Assembly: GCA_031254455.1 (NCBI GenBank)
Contig: JAIRUI010000099.1
Location: forward strand, 1 to 54,053
From: Chitinispirillales bacterium
GTDB lineage: Bacteria > Fibrobacterota > Chitinivibrionia > Chitinivibrionales > Chitinivibrionaceae
Direction of reading: 5' to 3'
DNA length: 54,053 nt
A program made the position numbers and the translations under genes. Numbering within the stretch: the stretch's first letter is position 1; every line of letters starts with the position of its first letter. The notes under the pieces were generated by a model that saw only the letters and a program-made list of their open reading frames with translations, was not told the DNA's origin and ran no database searches. Positions 1 to 9,569 of this stretch are shown one piece after another.

Positions 1-119
1 ATTGAACACTATGCCGGATTTTACTGTGTTACAACTTCCACAATGTCTGCAATTCATAACTCACCTCACAAAAAAACAATACAAATATAATAAAAGGTAT
101 AATCAATTAGCAAGCCCTA

Positions 120-215
120 GTTGTTGCTAAATCTTCGTAATCATAATACTATTGAATATCTTGGAACTTGGGAACAGTTAAACAATCCTAATTTCAAACC
201 CCTCGAAATAAAAAA
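120..215 (+). pseudogene. Relic of a KilA-N domain gene
   Basis: Reading from 133 in frame gives LRNHNTIEYLGTWEQLNNPN followed by FKPLEI. This matches the KilA-N family core, where the usual text is W-L/M-R-N-x-N-T-I-E-F-L-G-x-W-E-Q-L-N-N-P-x-F. Just upstream, in another frame, 120-131 reads VVAK, which is what precedes that core in the family, so a frameshift lies near 131-134. No start codon and no downstream half are present; the similarity fades where the topoisomerase gene ends at 218. KilA-N proteins are DNA-binding proteins common in phages and mobile islands. This is a decayed fragment and is not expected to be functional. Bases 1-119 show nothing else I can name. Confidence 0.55.
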
Positions 216-217
216 GT

Positions 218-2128
218 TTATACGTTTTTTTTCCACTCAATTCCGTCAATCGCTTTATCGGTAATCTTGTAACCTCTCGCCGAAACGCCTTTTATAGAAT
301 AATCCGGAATTTTACAATGTTCCGCAGTTTTTTTCATTTTGGGAATATAAACCAAATTCACGATAAACGTCCCGTCGGCTTCCGTGGTAAGTTCTAACAA
401 TTCACAGTTTTTGTCCGGTAAAATCGAATATTCTTTGTTATTCATCGTTTTTTCGATTTTGAAACGCTTTATATATAAAACTCCGTCCGAATTTTTATAC
501 AAAGCGGTAAATACGACATTTGTCGCCGCAACTTCCGCCAATTCGATAAAACGCACTCTGTAGCCGACAAATATTTTTTCTGGAACGTCGATAACCTTAT
601 AAGTTCCATTTTTGTCAATATATATAATTTTGTCGTAAACAGAAACTTTGCAGCGAATAGGACCTTCTTTTAGTTCATATCCCAAATAACCGTTATTTCC
701 GTTATATCGCAAATCCTTATCGCGAATAGCCACATCTTTTGCCGACACTCTGTCCATTTCTAAAATTTCGGTTTTTCTAGGATATAAATGCCCGTACTTC
801 TTATCTAAATTTTCAACCCAGTCGATTGCGTAACCGACAATGTTTTTAAGCAGTTTTTCGATTTCCGACAGACGCTTTTTAATGTCGCTTATCTCTTTTT
901 TATTTTTTTCTATATCGTAAAGTGAAATTCTGCGAATCGGAATTTGAAGAAGACGTTCGACGTCGTCGTCGGTAATTTCCCGTCCTACTTCTTCAGTAAA
1001 CGGAATAAAACCGTCTTTTACCGAATTGTTTATTTCTTTTTGCGTTTTCATCTCTTCGATTTTTTTGTAAATTCTTTCAACGACAAAGATTCTTTCTATC
1101 GTACGCAAATGCAATTTTTGCGTCAAACTGTATTTTTCAAGATTTAATTCCGCTTCAAGTATCTCTTTTAACTGCTCTGCGCTGTCTTTTACTACTTCGC
1201 TTACCGTCATAACTACCGGATGATTTTGTTTTATAAGAAGCGAATTTACGGAAACCGATTTTTCGCAGTCGGTAAAAGCATAAAAAGCGTCAATAATTTC
1301 GCTTGCGTAAAAACCGCGTTTAAGTTTAATTTCTATTTCGACCTTTTCGCTTGTAAAGTCGGTGATTTTGCTCACCATAATTTTATTTTTTTTCGCCGCC
1401 TCGTCAATCGATTTAATTAACAAATCGGTTGTAATGTCACAGGGTATTTCTTTGATTACTACGGTCTTATCGTCAATCACTTCTATTTTTGCGCGCGATA
1501 AAATTTTCCCCACCCCATCCTTATAATCCGAGACGTCTATGTATCCTCCCGTCTGAAAATCCGGATATAATTCAAACGGCTCGTTTCTGAGCGCGGATTT
1601 CAGCGCCGAAAGCACCTCATGAAAATTATGCGGAAGAATTTCGGTCGCCATTCCTACCGCAATCCCTTTCGCCCCTAAAACAAGCGCGACGGGAATTTTT
1701 GCAGGAAAATACATCGGCTCGTCCTCGCGCCCGTCGTAATTCGGTTCAAATTGCGTAATTTCCGGATTGTATAAAATCTCTTTGGCAAGCGGAGTGATTC
1801 GGCATTCAATATATCGCCCGGCGGCTGCGCCGTCGCCGGTATAAATATTTCCAAAATTCCCCTGCTTTTCAATAAAAAGATTTTTGTTTGCAAGAACGAC
1901 CAGCGCTTCAAAAATTGACGCGTCTCCGTGCGGATGAAACTTCATCGTCTGCCCTACAACGTTGGCTACTTTGTGAAATTTTCCGTCGTCCATTTTGAAT
2001 AAAGTATGTAAAATCCGCCTCTGTACTGGCTTTAACCCGTCTTCGACGTAAGGAATCGCTCTATCTTTTATAACATAAGATGCATATTCAAGAAAACTCA
2101 AATCATATAAATCTTTAACGTACGCCAT
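218..2128 (-). CDS. DNA topoisomerase IV / gyrase subunit A (ParC-like)
   Basis: Type IIA topoisomerase breakage-reunion subunit, 636 aa. It cuts and passes duplex DNA together with a GyrB/ParE ATPase, which is not in this window. The N-terminal text with EDGLKPVQRRIL (residues 29-40) and HPHGDASIFEAL (65-76) is the winged-helix core; the DNA-linking tyrosine is Y106 in GRYIECR. The style (HPHGDAS, GNFGNIYTGDGAAAGRYIE) is closest to the ParC-like proteins of Bacteroidetes. The protein is shorter than typical GyrA (about 800-900 aa), so its C-terminal DNA-wrapping part is reduced. The ATG is preceded by GGAGG at a good distance. It is divergent from glgA with a 169-bp gap that must hold both promoters. 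Whether it serves as topo IV or gyrase cannot be told from sequence alone. Confidence 0.9.
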   Translation of the reverse strand: MAYVKDLYDLSFLEYASYVIKDRAIPYVEDGLKPVQRRILHTLFKMDDGKFHKVANVVGQTMKFHPHGDASIFEALVVLANKNLFIEKQGNFGNIYTGDGAAAGRYIECRITPLAKEILYNPEITQFEPNYDGREDEPMYFPAKIPVALVLGAKGIAVGMATEILPHNFHEVLSALKSALRNEPFELYPDFQTGGYIDVSDYKDGVGKILSRAKIEVIDDKTVVIKEIPCDITTDLLIKSIDEAAKKNKIMVSKITDFTSEKVEIEIKLKRGFYASEIIDAFYAFTDCEKSVSVNSLLIKQNHPVVMTVSEVVKDSAEQLKEILEAELNLEKYSLTQKLHLRTIERIFVVERIYKKIEEMKTQKEINNSVKDGFIPFTEEVGREITDDDVERLLQIPIRRISLYDIEKNKKEISDIKKRLSEIEKLLKNIVGYAIDWVENLDKKYGHLYPRKTEILEMDRVSAKDVAIRDKDLRYNGNNGYLGYELKEGPIRCKVSVYDKIIYIDKNGTYKVIDVPEKIFVGYRVRFIELAEVAATNVVFTALYKNSDGVLYIKRFKIEKTMNNKEYSILPDKNCELLELTTEADGTFIVNLVYIPKMKKTAEHCKIPDYSIKGVSARGYKITDKAIDGIEWKKNV

Positions 2129-2297
2129 TTCGTTTATCCTCCAATACTTACAAAAATAATTTTTGGATATCGAATGTTCGAGAATAATGAATAAAAAATA
2201 AAATTTCTTTTTTATTCCGTTTCAAACTTTGAAATAAATTATTTTCATGAAGATTTAATTTCGAATTATTTTACAGCGTTAAAATAAAGAGGTTATT

Positions 2298-3830
2298 ATG
2301 AACGTTTTATTTATTGCGTCGGAAGCGGTTCCTTTCGCCAAAACTGGCGGGCTTGCCGATGTTGTTTCTTCTTTGGCGGCTTATTTGCAGACAAACGGGC
2401 ACGATGTCAGAGTGGCGATCCCGTATTACAAGGCTATAAAAGAAAAAAGCGGATATACAGACGATAAATTCAATGTAAAACAAATTTTGGGCTCGTTTTG
2501 CGTCCACATGGGAAACGCACAGGAACAGTGGTGCGGATTGTACGAGACGATAGGATTCGGCGACGTTAAAGTTTGGCTTATAGAATCCGACAATTTTTTC
2601 AACCGCGACGGGCTTTATCACGATAAAAACTACAATGACTTTATCGATAATCCCAGCAGATTTGCGTTTTTATCCAATGCGGCGATTCAAGCGTGTATAG
2701 ACGTTCAATTTTCACCGGATATCGTTCATGTACACGATTGGCAGTCGGCTTTGGCGCTCGCATATATAAAAACGTGGTATTGGAACAACCCAGCTGTCGC
2801 AAGAGCGGCTGGGGTTCTTACGGTTCATAACGCACAGTATCAGGGAAATTACGACAGAGGAAATTACAGTTATATGGGATTCGGATGGGAACATTGGACT
2901 TCGGATAAATTTGAGGATAACGGACGAATAAATATGCTCAAAGCCGGAATAAGCTTCGCCGACGCCGTTAATACCGTAAGTCCGACGCACGCAAAAGAAA
3001 TTTCTTCTCCTTATTCGGAGTTTGGGCTCGCGCCGTATTTCAACGCAAAAGGAGAGTACTTTTGCGGAATATTGAACGGAGTCGATTACAACGAATGGAA
3101 TCCGCAAAAAGATACATATATAAAATCACATTTTTCGTCAAAAAATTTGACTGGCAAAACAAAATGCAAAGAAGATTTACAAAAAAGATTTAATTTGGAA
3201 ATAAATAACGATATTCCGGTTATCGGAATAGTCGGACGTATGGCGGCGCAGAAAGGCTACGACATTGTGGCGCCGGTTTTAGAAAAAATTTTGTGCGAAT
3301 TCGCCGTGCAATTAGTTATAGTAGGTAGCGGCGACAAAGGATTGGAAGGATATTTCGGCTGGCTTCCGTCAAGATACGGTGGAAAATTTGGTTCGTGGAT
3401 AGGATACAACAACGAAATGGCTCACATAGTCGAGGCGGGTTCGGATATGTTCTTGATGCCGTCTCGTTTCGAGCCGTGCGGACTCAATCAAATGTATTCT
3501 TTAAAATACGGAACGCTTCCGATTGTCCGCAGAGTCGGCGGTTTGGCGGATTCGGTCGACAATTACAATCAAAACACCGGAAACGGAACCGGTTTCGTGT
3601 TTGACGACGCGTCTCCACAGGCGATTTACGGTACAATCAAATGGGCGGTAGAAACGTGGTATGATCGCAGAGAACATTTCATAGGAATGCAAAAACGAGC
3701 GATGGAAGTTGATTTTTCATGGGATGTCGCCGGAAAACAATACGTTGAGTTATACCATAAAGCAAAGGTCGCCCGCGCCGAATACGACAATAAATTCATT
3801 AATAACAAGAAAAAGAGAGCGGAAAAGTGA
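2298..3830 (+). CDS. glgA: Glycogen synthase (ADP-glucose type, GT5)
   Basis: Transfers glucose from ADP-glucose onto growing alpha-1,4-glucan in the cytoplasm. The 510-aa protein has the N-terminal KTGGLADV motif (residues 15-22) that binds ADP-glucose, HVHDWQ and LTVHNAQYQG in the N-terminal Rossmann fold, and the C-terminal SRFEPCGLNQ with GGLADSV that forms the GT-B active site. Length is normal for the family. The start has an AAGAGG ribosome site. Its stop codon overlaps the GTG start of the next gene, so glycogen synthesis is translationally coupled to a polysaccharide export gene, an uncommon partnership. No other glg gene is nearby. Confidence 0.95.
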   Translation: MNVLFIASEAVPFAKTGGLADVVSSLAAYLQTNGHDVRVAIPYYKAIKEKSGYTDDKFNVKQILGSFCVHMGNAQEQWCGLYETIGFGDVKVWLIESDNFFNRDGLYHDKNYNDFIDNPSRFAFLSNAAIQACIDVQFSPDIVHVHDWQSALALAYIKTWYWNNPAVARAAGVLTVHNAQYQGNYDRGNYSYMGFGWEHWTSDKFEDNGRINMLKAGISFADAVNTVSPTHAKEISSPYSEFGLAPYFNAKGEYFCGILNGVDYNEWNPQKDTYIKSHFSSKNLTGKTKCKEDLQKRFNLEINNDIPVIGIVGRMAAQKGYDIVAPVLEKILCEFAVQLVIVGSGDKGLEGYFGWLPSRYGGKFGSWIGYNNEMAHIVEAGSDMFLMPSRFEPCGLNQMYSLKYGTLPIVRRVGGLADSVDNYNQNTGNGTGFVFDDASPQAIYGTIKWAVETWYDRREHFIGMQKRAMEVDFSWDVAGKQYVELYHKAKVARAEYDNKFINNKKKRAEK

Positions 3831-5500
3831 GATGTGAAAAAAATAGAACCGTTGCAATAATTATAATTTTCGCTTTTTTTGAAATTTACTCACAGGTAAG
3901 CGCCGCCGCATTAAGCGGCATCAATCTGCCGGACGTGTACACTGGAAAAACATCGCAGCAACAGCAAGTCAATTCCACGTTAAATTTGCAAACTACGCAG
4001 AATATTGCGACGGACGAAATTCAATCCGACATCTTTTATTATCAAAGCGCCGAATCGTACATTGACGAAAACAATTACTATCTGGGAAGCGGCGATGTTC
4101 TTAAAGCGGTTATTTGGGCTGTATCGGAAACAGCGCTAAATATTTCCGTCAGCGGCGAAACCTGTATTATTCCGACAGTAGGGGCGCTTGACATCGGTTC
4201 TATTCCGCTCAAAGACGCAAAAGAAAAAATTGCTCAGCTTATAAAAAAGAAATACAAAGCCGACAGAGTCGATATTTTTTTGAGTAATGTGAAGAATGTA
4301 AATATTCAAGTACAGGGACAAGTCGCAATACCGGGAAACCACACCGCCGCCGGAAATATGAGCGTTTCGGCGTTCATTGAATACATAGGCGGAACAAGTC
4401 TTGACGCTAATTTGCGCGAGATTAAACTTATACATCCAAAATACGGAACGCGAGTCGTGGATATTTTGAAATCCAACAGAATTATCGGATATTCGGAAGA
4501 AGTGATGCGAAACGGCGACAGACTTTTCGTCCCGCGAAGAGATCTATTAATTTCGATAAACGGGGCGGTACAATACGGCGGAAATTACGATTTTGTCGAT
4601 GGCGACAAACTTTCGGACATAATAAATATCAGCGGCGGAATTTTGGCTTCGGCGGACAGTTCGCGAATAATCGTCACGAGATTCGTCGGCGAAAAAGACA
4701 CAACCGTGAAAATCACGGTAAATCTCAAAGACGCGGATAGTTTCGCACTCGAAAAAGACGACATGATAACGATAAATAGAAAATCCGAATATCGTCCGAT
4801 TCGTCAGGTGGAAATTTTCGGTGAAGTGTGTTTCCCAGGCATTTATTCTATCATAGAAAACCAAACCCGCTTGATTGAAATTATCAAATTAGCAGGAGGA
4901 CTTACCGATAATGCGTTTTTAGGCGCAAGTAAAATTATCCGCCAAAATTTTATCGACGCGGGTGAAAACGAGCGTCAAAAACTATTATCCGCCAATGGAA
5001 AAGTTTTAATTTCTCCAAGCGAAAGCAACTATTTGAAATACCGGACGGACGCACGCACGAAAGTAAGCATTGATTTCGCTAATTTGCCGGACGAAAATAC
5101 CTTAAAAAACATTTTACTTCACGAAGGCGACAAAATAATAATCGAAAAAAAATCTGGAACCGTAAATGTTATGGGAGCGGTTGTGCGTCCAGGGCTTGTA
5201 CAGTTTGACGAAAACAAAAAATTTGACTATTATGTCGAGCAAGCAGGCGGATATAAGTCCGATGCGATAAAGAAAAACGTCCGGGTAATTAAAGCCGGAA
5301 CGGAAGTTTGGCTTCGTCCCAGTCAAGTCAATAATATCGAACACGGCGATGCGATTTGGGTTCCGGAAAAAGATTACGTGTCAAAAATGGAAACACAGCA
5401 AAGCGTATCAATTGCGAGCGGAGTTCTGAGTGTTATCGGAAGCATTGCGACCGTCGTAACGGCGGCAATAACCGTGATCTCGTTTGTTCAGAAAGAATAG
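3827..5500 (+). CDS. SLBB-domain polysaccharide export protein (Wza-like)
   Basis: Predicted outer-membrane or periplasmic channel component for export of a surface polysaccharide. The 557-aa protein begins with a short basic stretch and a hydrophobic signal segment (about residues 9-27), then a Poly_export domain (about 75-150, with YYLGSGDVLKAVIW and IPTVGALDIGSIPL), then several SLBB repeats of the type INGAVQYGG, IFGEVCFPGIYSI and VMGAVVRPGLVQF. A hydrophobic helix closes the chain near residues 525-552, as in Wza proteins that cross the outer membrane by a C-terminal helix. The start is GTG in a GTGA overlap with glgA, preceded by GAGAGCGGA. The chain-length regulator follows directly. 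Confidence 0.87.
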   Translation: MRCEKNRTVAIIIIFAFFEIYSQVSAAALSGINLPDVYTGKTSQQQQVNSTLNLQTTQNIATDEIQSDIFYYQSAESYIDENNYYLGSGDVLKAVIWAVSETALNISVSGETCIIPTVGALDIGSIPLKDAKEKIAQLIKKKYKADRVDIFLSNVKNVNIQVQGQVAIPGNHTAAGNMSVSAFIEYIGGTSLDANLREIKLIHPKYGTRVVDILKSNRIIGYSEEVMRNGDRLFVPRRDLLISINGAVQYGGNYDFVDGDKLSDIINISGGILASADSSRIIVTRFVGEKDTTVKITVNLKDADSFALEKDDMITINRKSEYRPIRQVEIFGEVCFPGIYSIIENQTRLIEIIKLAGGLTDNAFLGASKIIRQNFIDAGENERQKLLSANGKVLISPSESNYLKYRTDARTKVSIDFANLPDENTLKNILLHEGDKIIIEKKSGTVNVMGAVVRPGLVQFDENKKFDYYVEQAGGYKSDAIKKNVRVIKAGTEVWLRPSQVNNIEHGDAIWVPEKDYVSKMETQQSVSIASGVLSVIGSIATVVTAAITVISFVQKE

Positions 5501-5510
5501 GGTTTTAAAA

Positions 5511-6704
5511 ATGGATAATGAAGTAAATTTGCTTGACTTATTAATAATTTTAGCAAAACAAAAAACAAAAATTATAGTTTCTGGAATAATTATCGCAGTT
5601 ACGGTATTTGCAGGGATTTCGTTTTTTCCGAAATATTACAAATCACAAGTGGTATTTTTGCCGCGTGGAAACTCTTCCTCAATGCTTACGCCGTTTTTAG
5701 GAGGCGTTTCGATGAGCGATTTCATAGGCGAGAATCCGTTTTCTAAGAGGCAATACATTGAAATTTTAAATTCACGCCATATTGTAGAAGCGACAATAGA
5801 AGAATTTGACTTAATTAAATATTACGAACAACATAAAAACAAAATAAATCCGCTTGATAAGACGATTAAATTATTAAAAAAAGATATTAAAATCGACATT
5901 GAGGAAGAAGGCGGTTTGGGAATTACCGACGTTTTATCCATTTCGCTTTCGGTTTCCAACAAAAATCCGCAGACCGCCGCCGATATAGCCAATTTTATGA
6001 TAAAAAAATTGGAGGAAAGAAGCAGGGAAATTTATTCTCAAAGTTTTGCCGGCGCAATTAACTTTTTAGACAAACAAGTCGAAGAAAGCATCGTAAAATC
6101 GCGTAACGCCAACACGGAACTTGAGAATTTTCAAAAAGCGAACAATATTTACAGTTTACAAACGCAGATTGATTTATCGCTTTCGACTTACGCCGCAAAC
6201 CTTGCCGAAATCAGTGTCGCGGAAAAGCAAATTGAGATTCTGCAATTGACGCAATCGTCTTCGAGTTCTTCAATAATTACTTTGAAAAATCGAATTTCCT
6301 ATATGAAAAAGCAGAATAAGAAAATTGAAACCGACGGCTACGGAAGTATTTACCCGGGGTTAAGTAGCGTAATTGATTTATCCGACCAATACACGCAACT
6401 TACGCTGAATTCAAGAATGTACGAACAATTGAAGACGTTGCTTTTGCAGCAGAAATTGAATACGCAAATAAAAATGGAACGTGATTATTCTACGATTTAC
6501 GTTATTGATTACGCCCGTCCGGCGCAATACAAATACAAACCGAAAAGAGTCAAATATTGCATCATTGTTCTGGCTCTTTGGTACGCGTACTTAATTCCTT
6601 CAATAATTATCAAAGATATTTTTGAAAAACTTCCGGAGAACGATCCGACAATACAGAAAATTACCGAATTCAAAAAAACGCTGAGTTTCGGAAAAAAAAG
6701 ATAA
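5511..6704 (+). CDS. Wzz/GNVR-type polysaccharide chain-length regulator
   Basis: Inner-membrane polysaccharide co-polymerase, 397 aa from the ATG chosen here. An upstream in-frame TTG at 5484 lies inside the previous gene and is less likely. Transmembrane helix 1 is at about residues 20-38 and helix 2 at about 352-371. The Wzz domain starts at VNLLDLLIIL; the middle is a long periplasmic coiled coil rich in E, K, N and Q; the region before helix 2 has the usual proline-rich DYARPAQYKYKPKR. There is no tyrosine-kinase domain. It sits 10 bp after the SLBB gene, so the two probably act together in export of one polymer. The sugar-synthesis genes of the window lie 30 kb away on the other strand. 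Confidence 0.85.
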   Translation: MDNEVNLLDLLIILAKQKTKIIVSGIIIAVTVFAGISFFPKYYKSQVVFLPRGNSSSMLTPFLGGVSMSDFIGENPFSKRQYIEILNSRHIVEATIEEFDLIKYYEQHKNKINPLDKTIKLLKKDIKIDIEEEGGLGITDVLSISLSVSNKNPQTAADIANFMIKKLEERSREIYSQSFAGAINFLDKQVEESIVKSRNANTELENFQKANNIYSLQTQIDLSLSTYAANLAEISVAEKQIEILQLTQSSSSSSIITLKNRISYMKKQNKKIETDGYGSIYPGLSSVIDLSDQYTQLTLNSRMYEQLKTLLLQQKLNTQIKMERDYSTIYVIDYARPAQYKYKPKRVKYCIIVLALWYAYLIPSIIIKDIFEKLPENDPTIQKITEFKKTLSFGKKR

Positions 6705-6720
6705 AATTTTTATTTTTTTC

Positions 6721-6750
6721 TTGACAACGATGATTGCGTTAAACTATTTC
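6721..6750 (+). promoter_or_regulatory. Possible sigma70-type promoter before the trp genes
   Basis: A consensus -35 box TTGACA lies at 6721-6726, just after the Wzz stop and a T-rich run, 55 bp before the trpG-trpE start. The matching -10 region is weak (CTATTT at 6744-6749, 17-bp spacer). No leader peptide with tandem Trp codons and no attenuator-like hairpin were seen between it and the ATG. Confidence 0.35.
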
Positions 6751-6780
6751 TCTACTACAAATAGAAACAAAAGGCGATTT

Positions 6781-8796
6781 ATGAAAATTCTACTGATAGA
6801 TAATTACGACTCGTTTGTGTTCAATGTGAAGCAATACATTTTGGAATTGGGGCACGAAACGATTTGCATTCGCAACGATAAAATTACGGTTGATGAAATC
6901 AAAGATCTCGGGGTTTCGGCGATTGTTCTTTCACCCGGTCCAAAAGCGCCGAAAGATGCAGGAATTTGTTTGGAAGTTATTCGAAAATTTGCAGGGAAAT
7001 TGCCAATTTTCGGAATTTGTTTGGGACATCAGGCGATAGGCGAGGCTTTCGGTGGAAAAATTATTCACGCAAAAGAATTGATGCACGGAAAAACAGGAAT
7101 TATCCGTTCGCTTAAAAAGGGAATTTTTGAGAAATTCGACGATTTCAATGCGACCCGTTACCATTCGCTTGCTATAGAACGCAAAACGCTTCCGGATTGT
7201 TTAGAAATTACCTGCGAAACCGACGACGGTGAAATTATGGGGGTTCGGCACAAAGAATTTTTGATAGAAGGCGTACAGTTTCATCCCGAATCCGTTATGA
7301 CTCAGAACGGGCGCGAAATATTAAAAACTTTTTTTGACCGCATCAATTGCCCAAAAACACAAGAAATCGAGTTTGTTAAACCTAAATTAGAATTTTTTGA
7401 TTTATTTCGTGAATTTTATTTGAATTTCGGCAGTGAAAACGTGTGCATTTTAGATTCCGCACGAGGTCCCGATATAGACCGCAACAACAGCGTTATCGGC
7501 TTGTTTGCAAAATTTGATTTGACGATTTACAAAGGGAAAATGAAATTTGAAAGTAAATACGACGAATTGAAAAACAAATTTGCGCAGGAGTTTTCTGATA
7601 TTTATGATAAGCAAAGCGATGAATTTGTACTTGGAAGTTTAATTTTTTCGGATATTTTTGTTCGTCTGAAAAAGATTTTTGGGACAGAAAACAAAAATTT
7701 AAATTTCTCAAACGGTTTAATCGGCTACTTCGGATACGAATACGCGCATTATTTAGAAAAAATTCGACGCGAAAATATCGCCGACTTGTCAATGCCGGAC
7801 GTACATTTGTGCTTTTATTCAAATTTGCTTATTCAAAATACAAAAGATAACTCCACCAGAATGATTTCCAACTACATTACCAACGATGTCGGAATAGAAA
7901 AATGCAAAATTGTGGAATTTATTGAACAAAAAGACTGTATTTCCTTTAGCAAAGATTACAAGATTAAAACCGGCGGCATTGAGAATTCTATGTCTGAGAA
8001 TGATTTTTTCGATAAAGTGAAAATCGCTAAAGAATATATTTTTAACGGCGATATTTTTCAGGTACAACTTGGAAACCGCAAGAAAATTACGACAAATGCC
8101 GCCGCAATCGACATTTACAGCAAAATCCGCAAAAATAATCCGTCGCCGTATATGTTTTTCTGGGAAAGAAACGGTTATTGCCTCATAGGAAATTCGCCGG
8201 AATTACAACTAAAAGTTGAAAACCAATATATGGAAATCCGCCCGATTGCCGGAACAAGCAAAGGGAAAGGAAAAAACGAAACCGAACGCAAAAAATTACT
8301 TGACGATTTGATTTCAAGCCCGAAAGAGCGCGCGGAACACATTATGCTTGTCGATTTGGCGAGAAACGATATAGGAATTCACGCCGAAACAGGAAGCGTA
8401 AAAGTTGAAAAACTATTAAGCGTCGAAGAATATTCAAACGTATTCCACATCGTTTCAATCGTAAGCGGAAAGATACCGCCGGATTGCAATAATATGAAAC
8501 TTTTTGAAGCGTCTTTTCCAGCCGGAACGCTGACCGGAGCGCCGAAAGTTAGAGCGATGGAAATTATCCAGGAATTAGAAAACTATGAGCGCGGAGTTTA
8601 TGGCGGAGCTTTCGGATTTTTTGATTTTAACGGAAATATTTTATCGTCTATCGCAATACGCACTGCGATAAAAATCGGCGAAAACGTATATTTCCAATCG
8701 TCGGCGGGAATAGTTGCGGATTCAAATCCAATGGACGAATGGAATGAAACACAATTTAAGACGGACGCGATAAAATCGGTGATTGAGGGGGAATAA
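6781..8796 (+). CDS. Anthranilate synthase, glutaminase-synthase fusion (TrpG-TrpE order)
   Basis: Makes anthranilate from chorismate and glutamine, the first step of tryptophan synthesis. Residues 1-190 are a class I glutamine amidotransferase: SPGP, nucleophile C80 in GICLGHQ, and the His-Glu end of the triad in GVQFHPES. The rest (about 215-671) is a chorismate-binding domain with RPIAGTSKGKG (about 485-495) and FPAGTLTGAPKVRAME. Alanine in PIAGT is the anthranilate synthase signature; PabB has lysine there. The following trpC supports this. Odd points: the glutaminase is N-terminal, the order of PabA-PabB fusions, whereas most fused anthranilate synthases are TrpE-TrpG, and the usual LLES tryptophan-feedback motif reads ILDS. 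The start at 6781 is chosen because it begins the amidotransferase fold; an upstream TTG at 6721 is not needed. An aminodeoxychorismate synthase role is not excluded. Confidence 0.85.
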   Translation: MKILLIDNYDSFVFNVKQYILELGHETICIRNDKITVDEIKDLGVSAIVLSPGPKAPKDAGICLEVIRKFAGKLPIFGICLGHQAIGEAFGGKIIHAKELMHGKTGIIRSLKKGIFEKFDDFNATRYHSLAIERKTLPDCLEITCETDDGEIMGVRHKEFLIEGVQFHPESVMTQNGREILKTFFDRINCPKTQEIEFVKPKLEFFDLFREFYLNFGSENVCILDSARGPDIDRNNSVIGLFAKFDLTIYKGKMKFESKYDELKNKFAQEFSDIYDKQSDEFVLGSLIFSDIFVRLKKIFGTENKNLNFSNGLIGYFGYEYAHYLEKIRRENIADLSMPDVHLCFYSNLLIQNTKDNSTRMISNYITNDVGIEKCKIVEFIEQKDCISFSKDYKIKTGGIENSMSENDFFDKVKIAKEYIFNGDIFQVQLGNRKKITTNAAAIDIYSKIRKNNPSPYMFFWERNGYCLIGNSPELQLKVENQYMEIRPIAGTSKGKGKNETERKKLLDDLISSPKERAEHIMLVDLARNDIGIHAETGSVKVEKLLSVEEYSNVFHIVSIVSGKIPPDCNNMKLFEASFPAGTLTGAPKVRAMEIIQELENYERGVYGGAFGFFDFNGNILSSIAIRTAIKIGENVYFQSSAGIVADSNPMDEWNETQFKTDAIKSVIEGE

Positions 8797-9554
8797 TGGA
8801 ATTTTTAGAGAAAATATTAGTTCAAAAACGGCTTGAAATTGCAAAAATGACGGATGAAACGCCAAAAGAATTGCGAAAAACATATTCGTTTGTACAGCAT
8901 TTACGAAAAAACGGCGAAAAAATTCAGATAATCGGCGAAGTTAAGCGGGCATCGCCGTCGCAAGGGGATATAAATACGGGCGTCAATATTGTCGAGCAGG
9001 CAAAGATTTACGAAAGATCAGGAGCGGCGGCAATTTCGGTTTTGACGGATGAAGTGTTTTTTAAAGGAAATATCGACGATTTACGCAATGTAGCGGCGGC
9101 GGTAAAAATTCCCGTACTTAACAAAGATTTCATCTTAGATAAAAAACAAATAAATAGAGCCATAAATTCCGGTGCGACAATAATTTTACTGATTACAGCG
9201 GCTCTTAAAAAAAGCGAATTGGAATTTCTGTATAATTACGCAAAAAATTTAGGTTTGGAAATTCTTGTCGAAGTGCATAACTTAGAAGAATTGCGAATTG
9301 CCGAAAGCATAAACGCCGAAATTATCGGCGTGAATAATCGAAATTTAAAAACTTTTGTCATAGATTTGCAAACGAGCGTAGATTTGGCAAAAGAATTTTC
9401 TACGAACGCCGTTCACATAAGCGAAAGCGGGATGAGAACCGCAGACGACGTAAAAATGATTTGCACTCAATTCAATGCGATTTTAGTCGGTGAAACACTT
9501 ATGCGTTCTGAAAATCCTGCCGAAAATATCGCCGAATTTAAAGTTTTAAGATAA
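8796..9554 (+). CDS. trpC: Indole-3-glycerol phosphate synthase
   Basis: Closes the ring of carboxyphenylamino-deoxyribulose phosphate to indole-glycerol phosphate in tryptophan synthesis. A 252-aa single-domain TIM barrel of normal length. Family marks seen: IGEVKRASPSQGDI (beta-1, with catalytic Glu and Lys), SVLTDEVFFKG, VLNKDFILD (catalytic Lys), EVHNLEEL, GVNNRNLKTF and SESGM. The ATG shares one base with the TAA of the trpG-trpE gene (TAATG), so the two are coupled. trpD, trpF, trpA and trpB are not in the window. Confidence 0.95.
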   Translation: MEFLEKILVQKRLEIAKMTDETPKELRKTYSFVQHLRKNGEKIQIIGEVKRASPSQGDINTGVNIVEQAKIYERSGAAAISVLTDEVFFKGNIDDLRNVAAAVKIPVLNKDFILDKKQINRAINSGATIILLITAALKKSELEFLYNYAKNLGLEILVEVHNLEELRIAESINAEIIGVNNRNLKTFVIDLQTSVDLAKEFSTNAVHISESGMRTADDVKMICTQFNAILVGETLMRSENPAENIAEFKVLR

Positions 9555-9569
9555 AAAGAGTCTTTTTAG

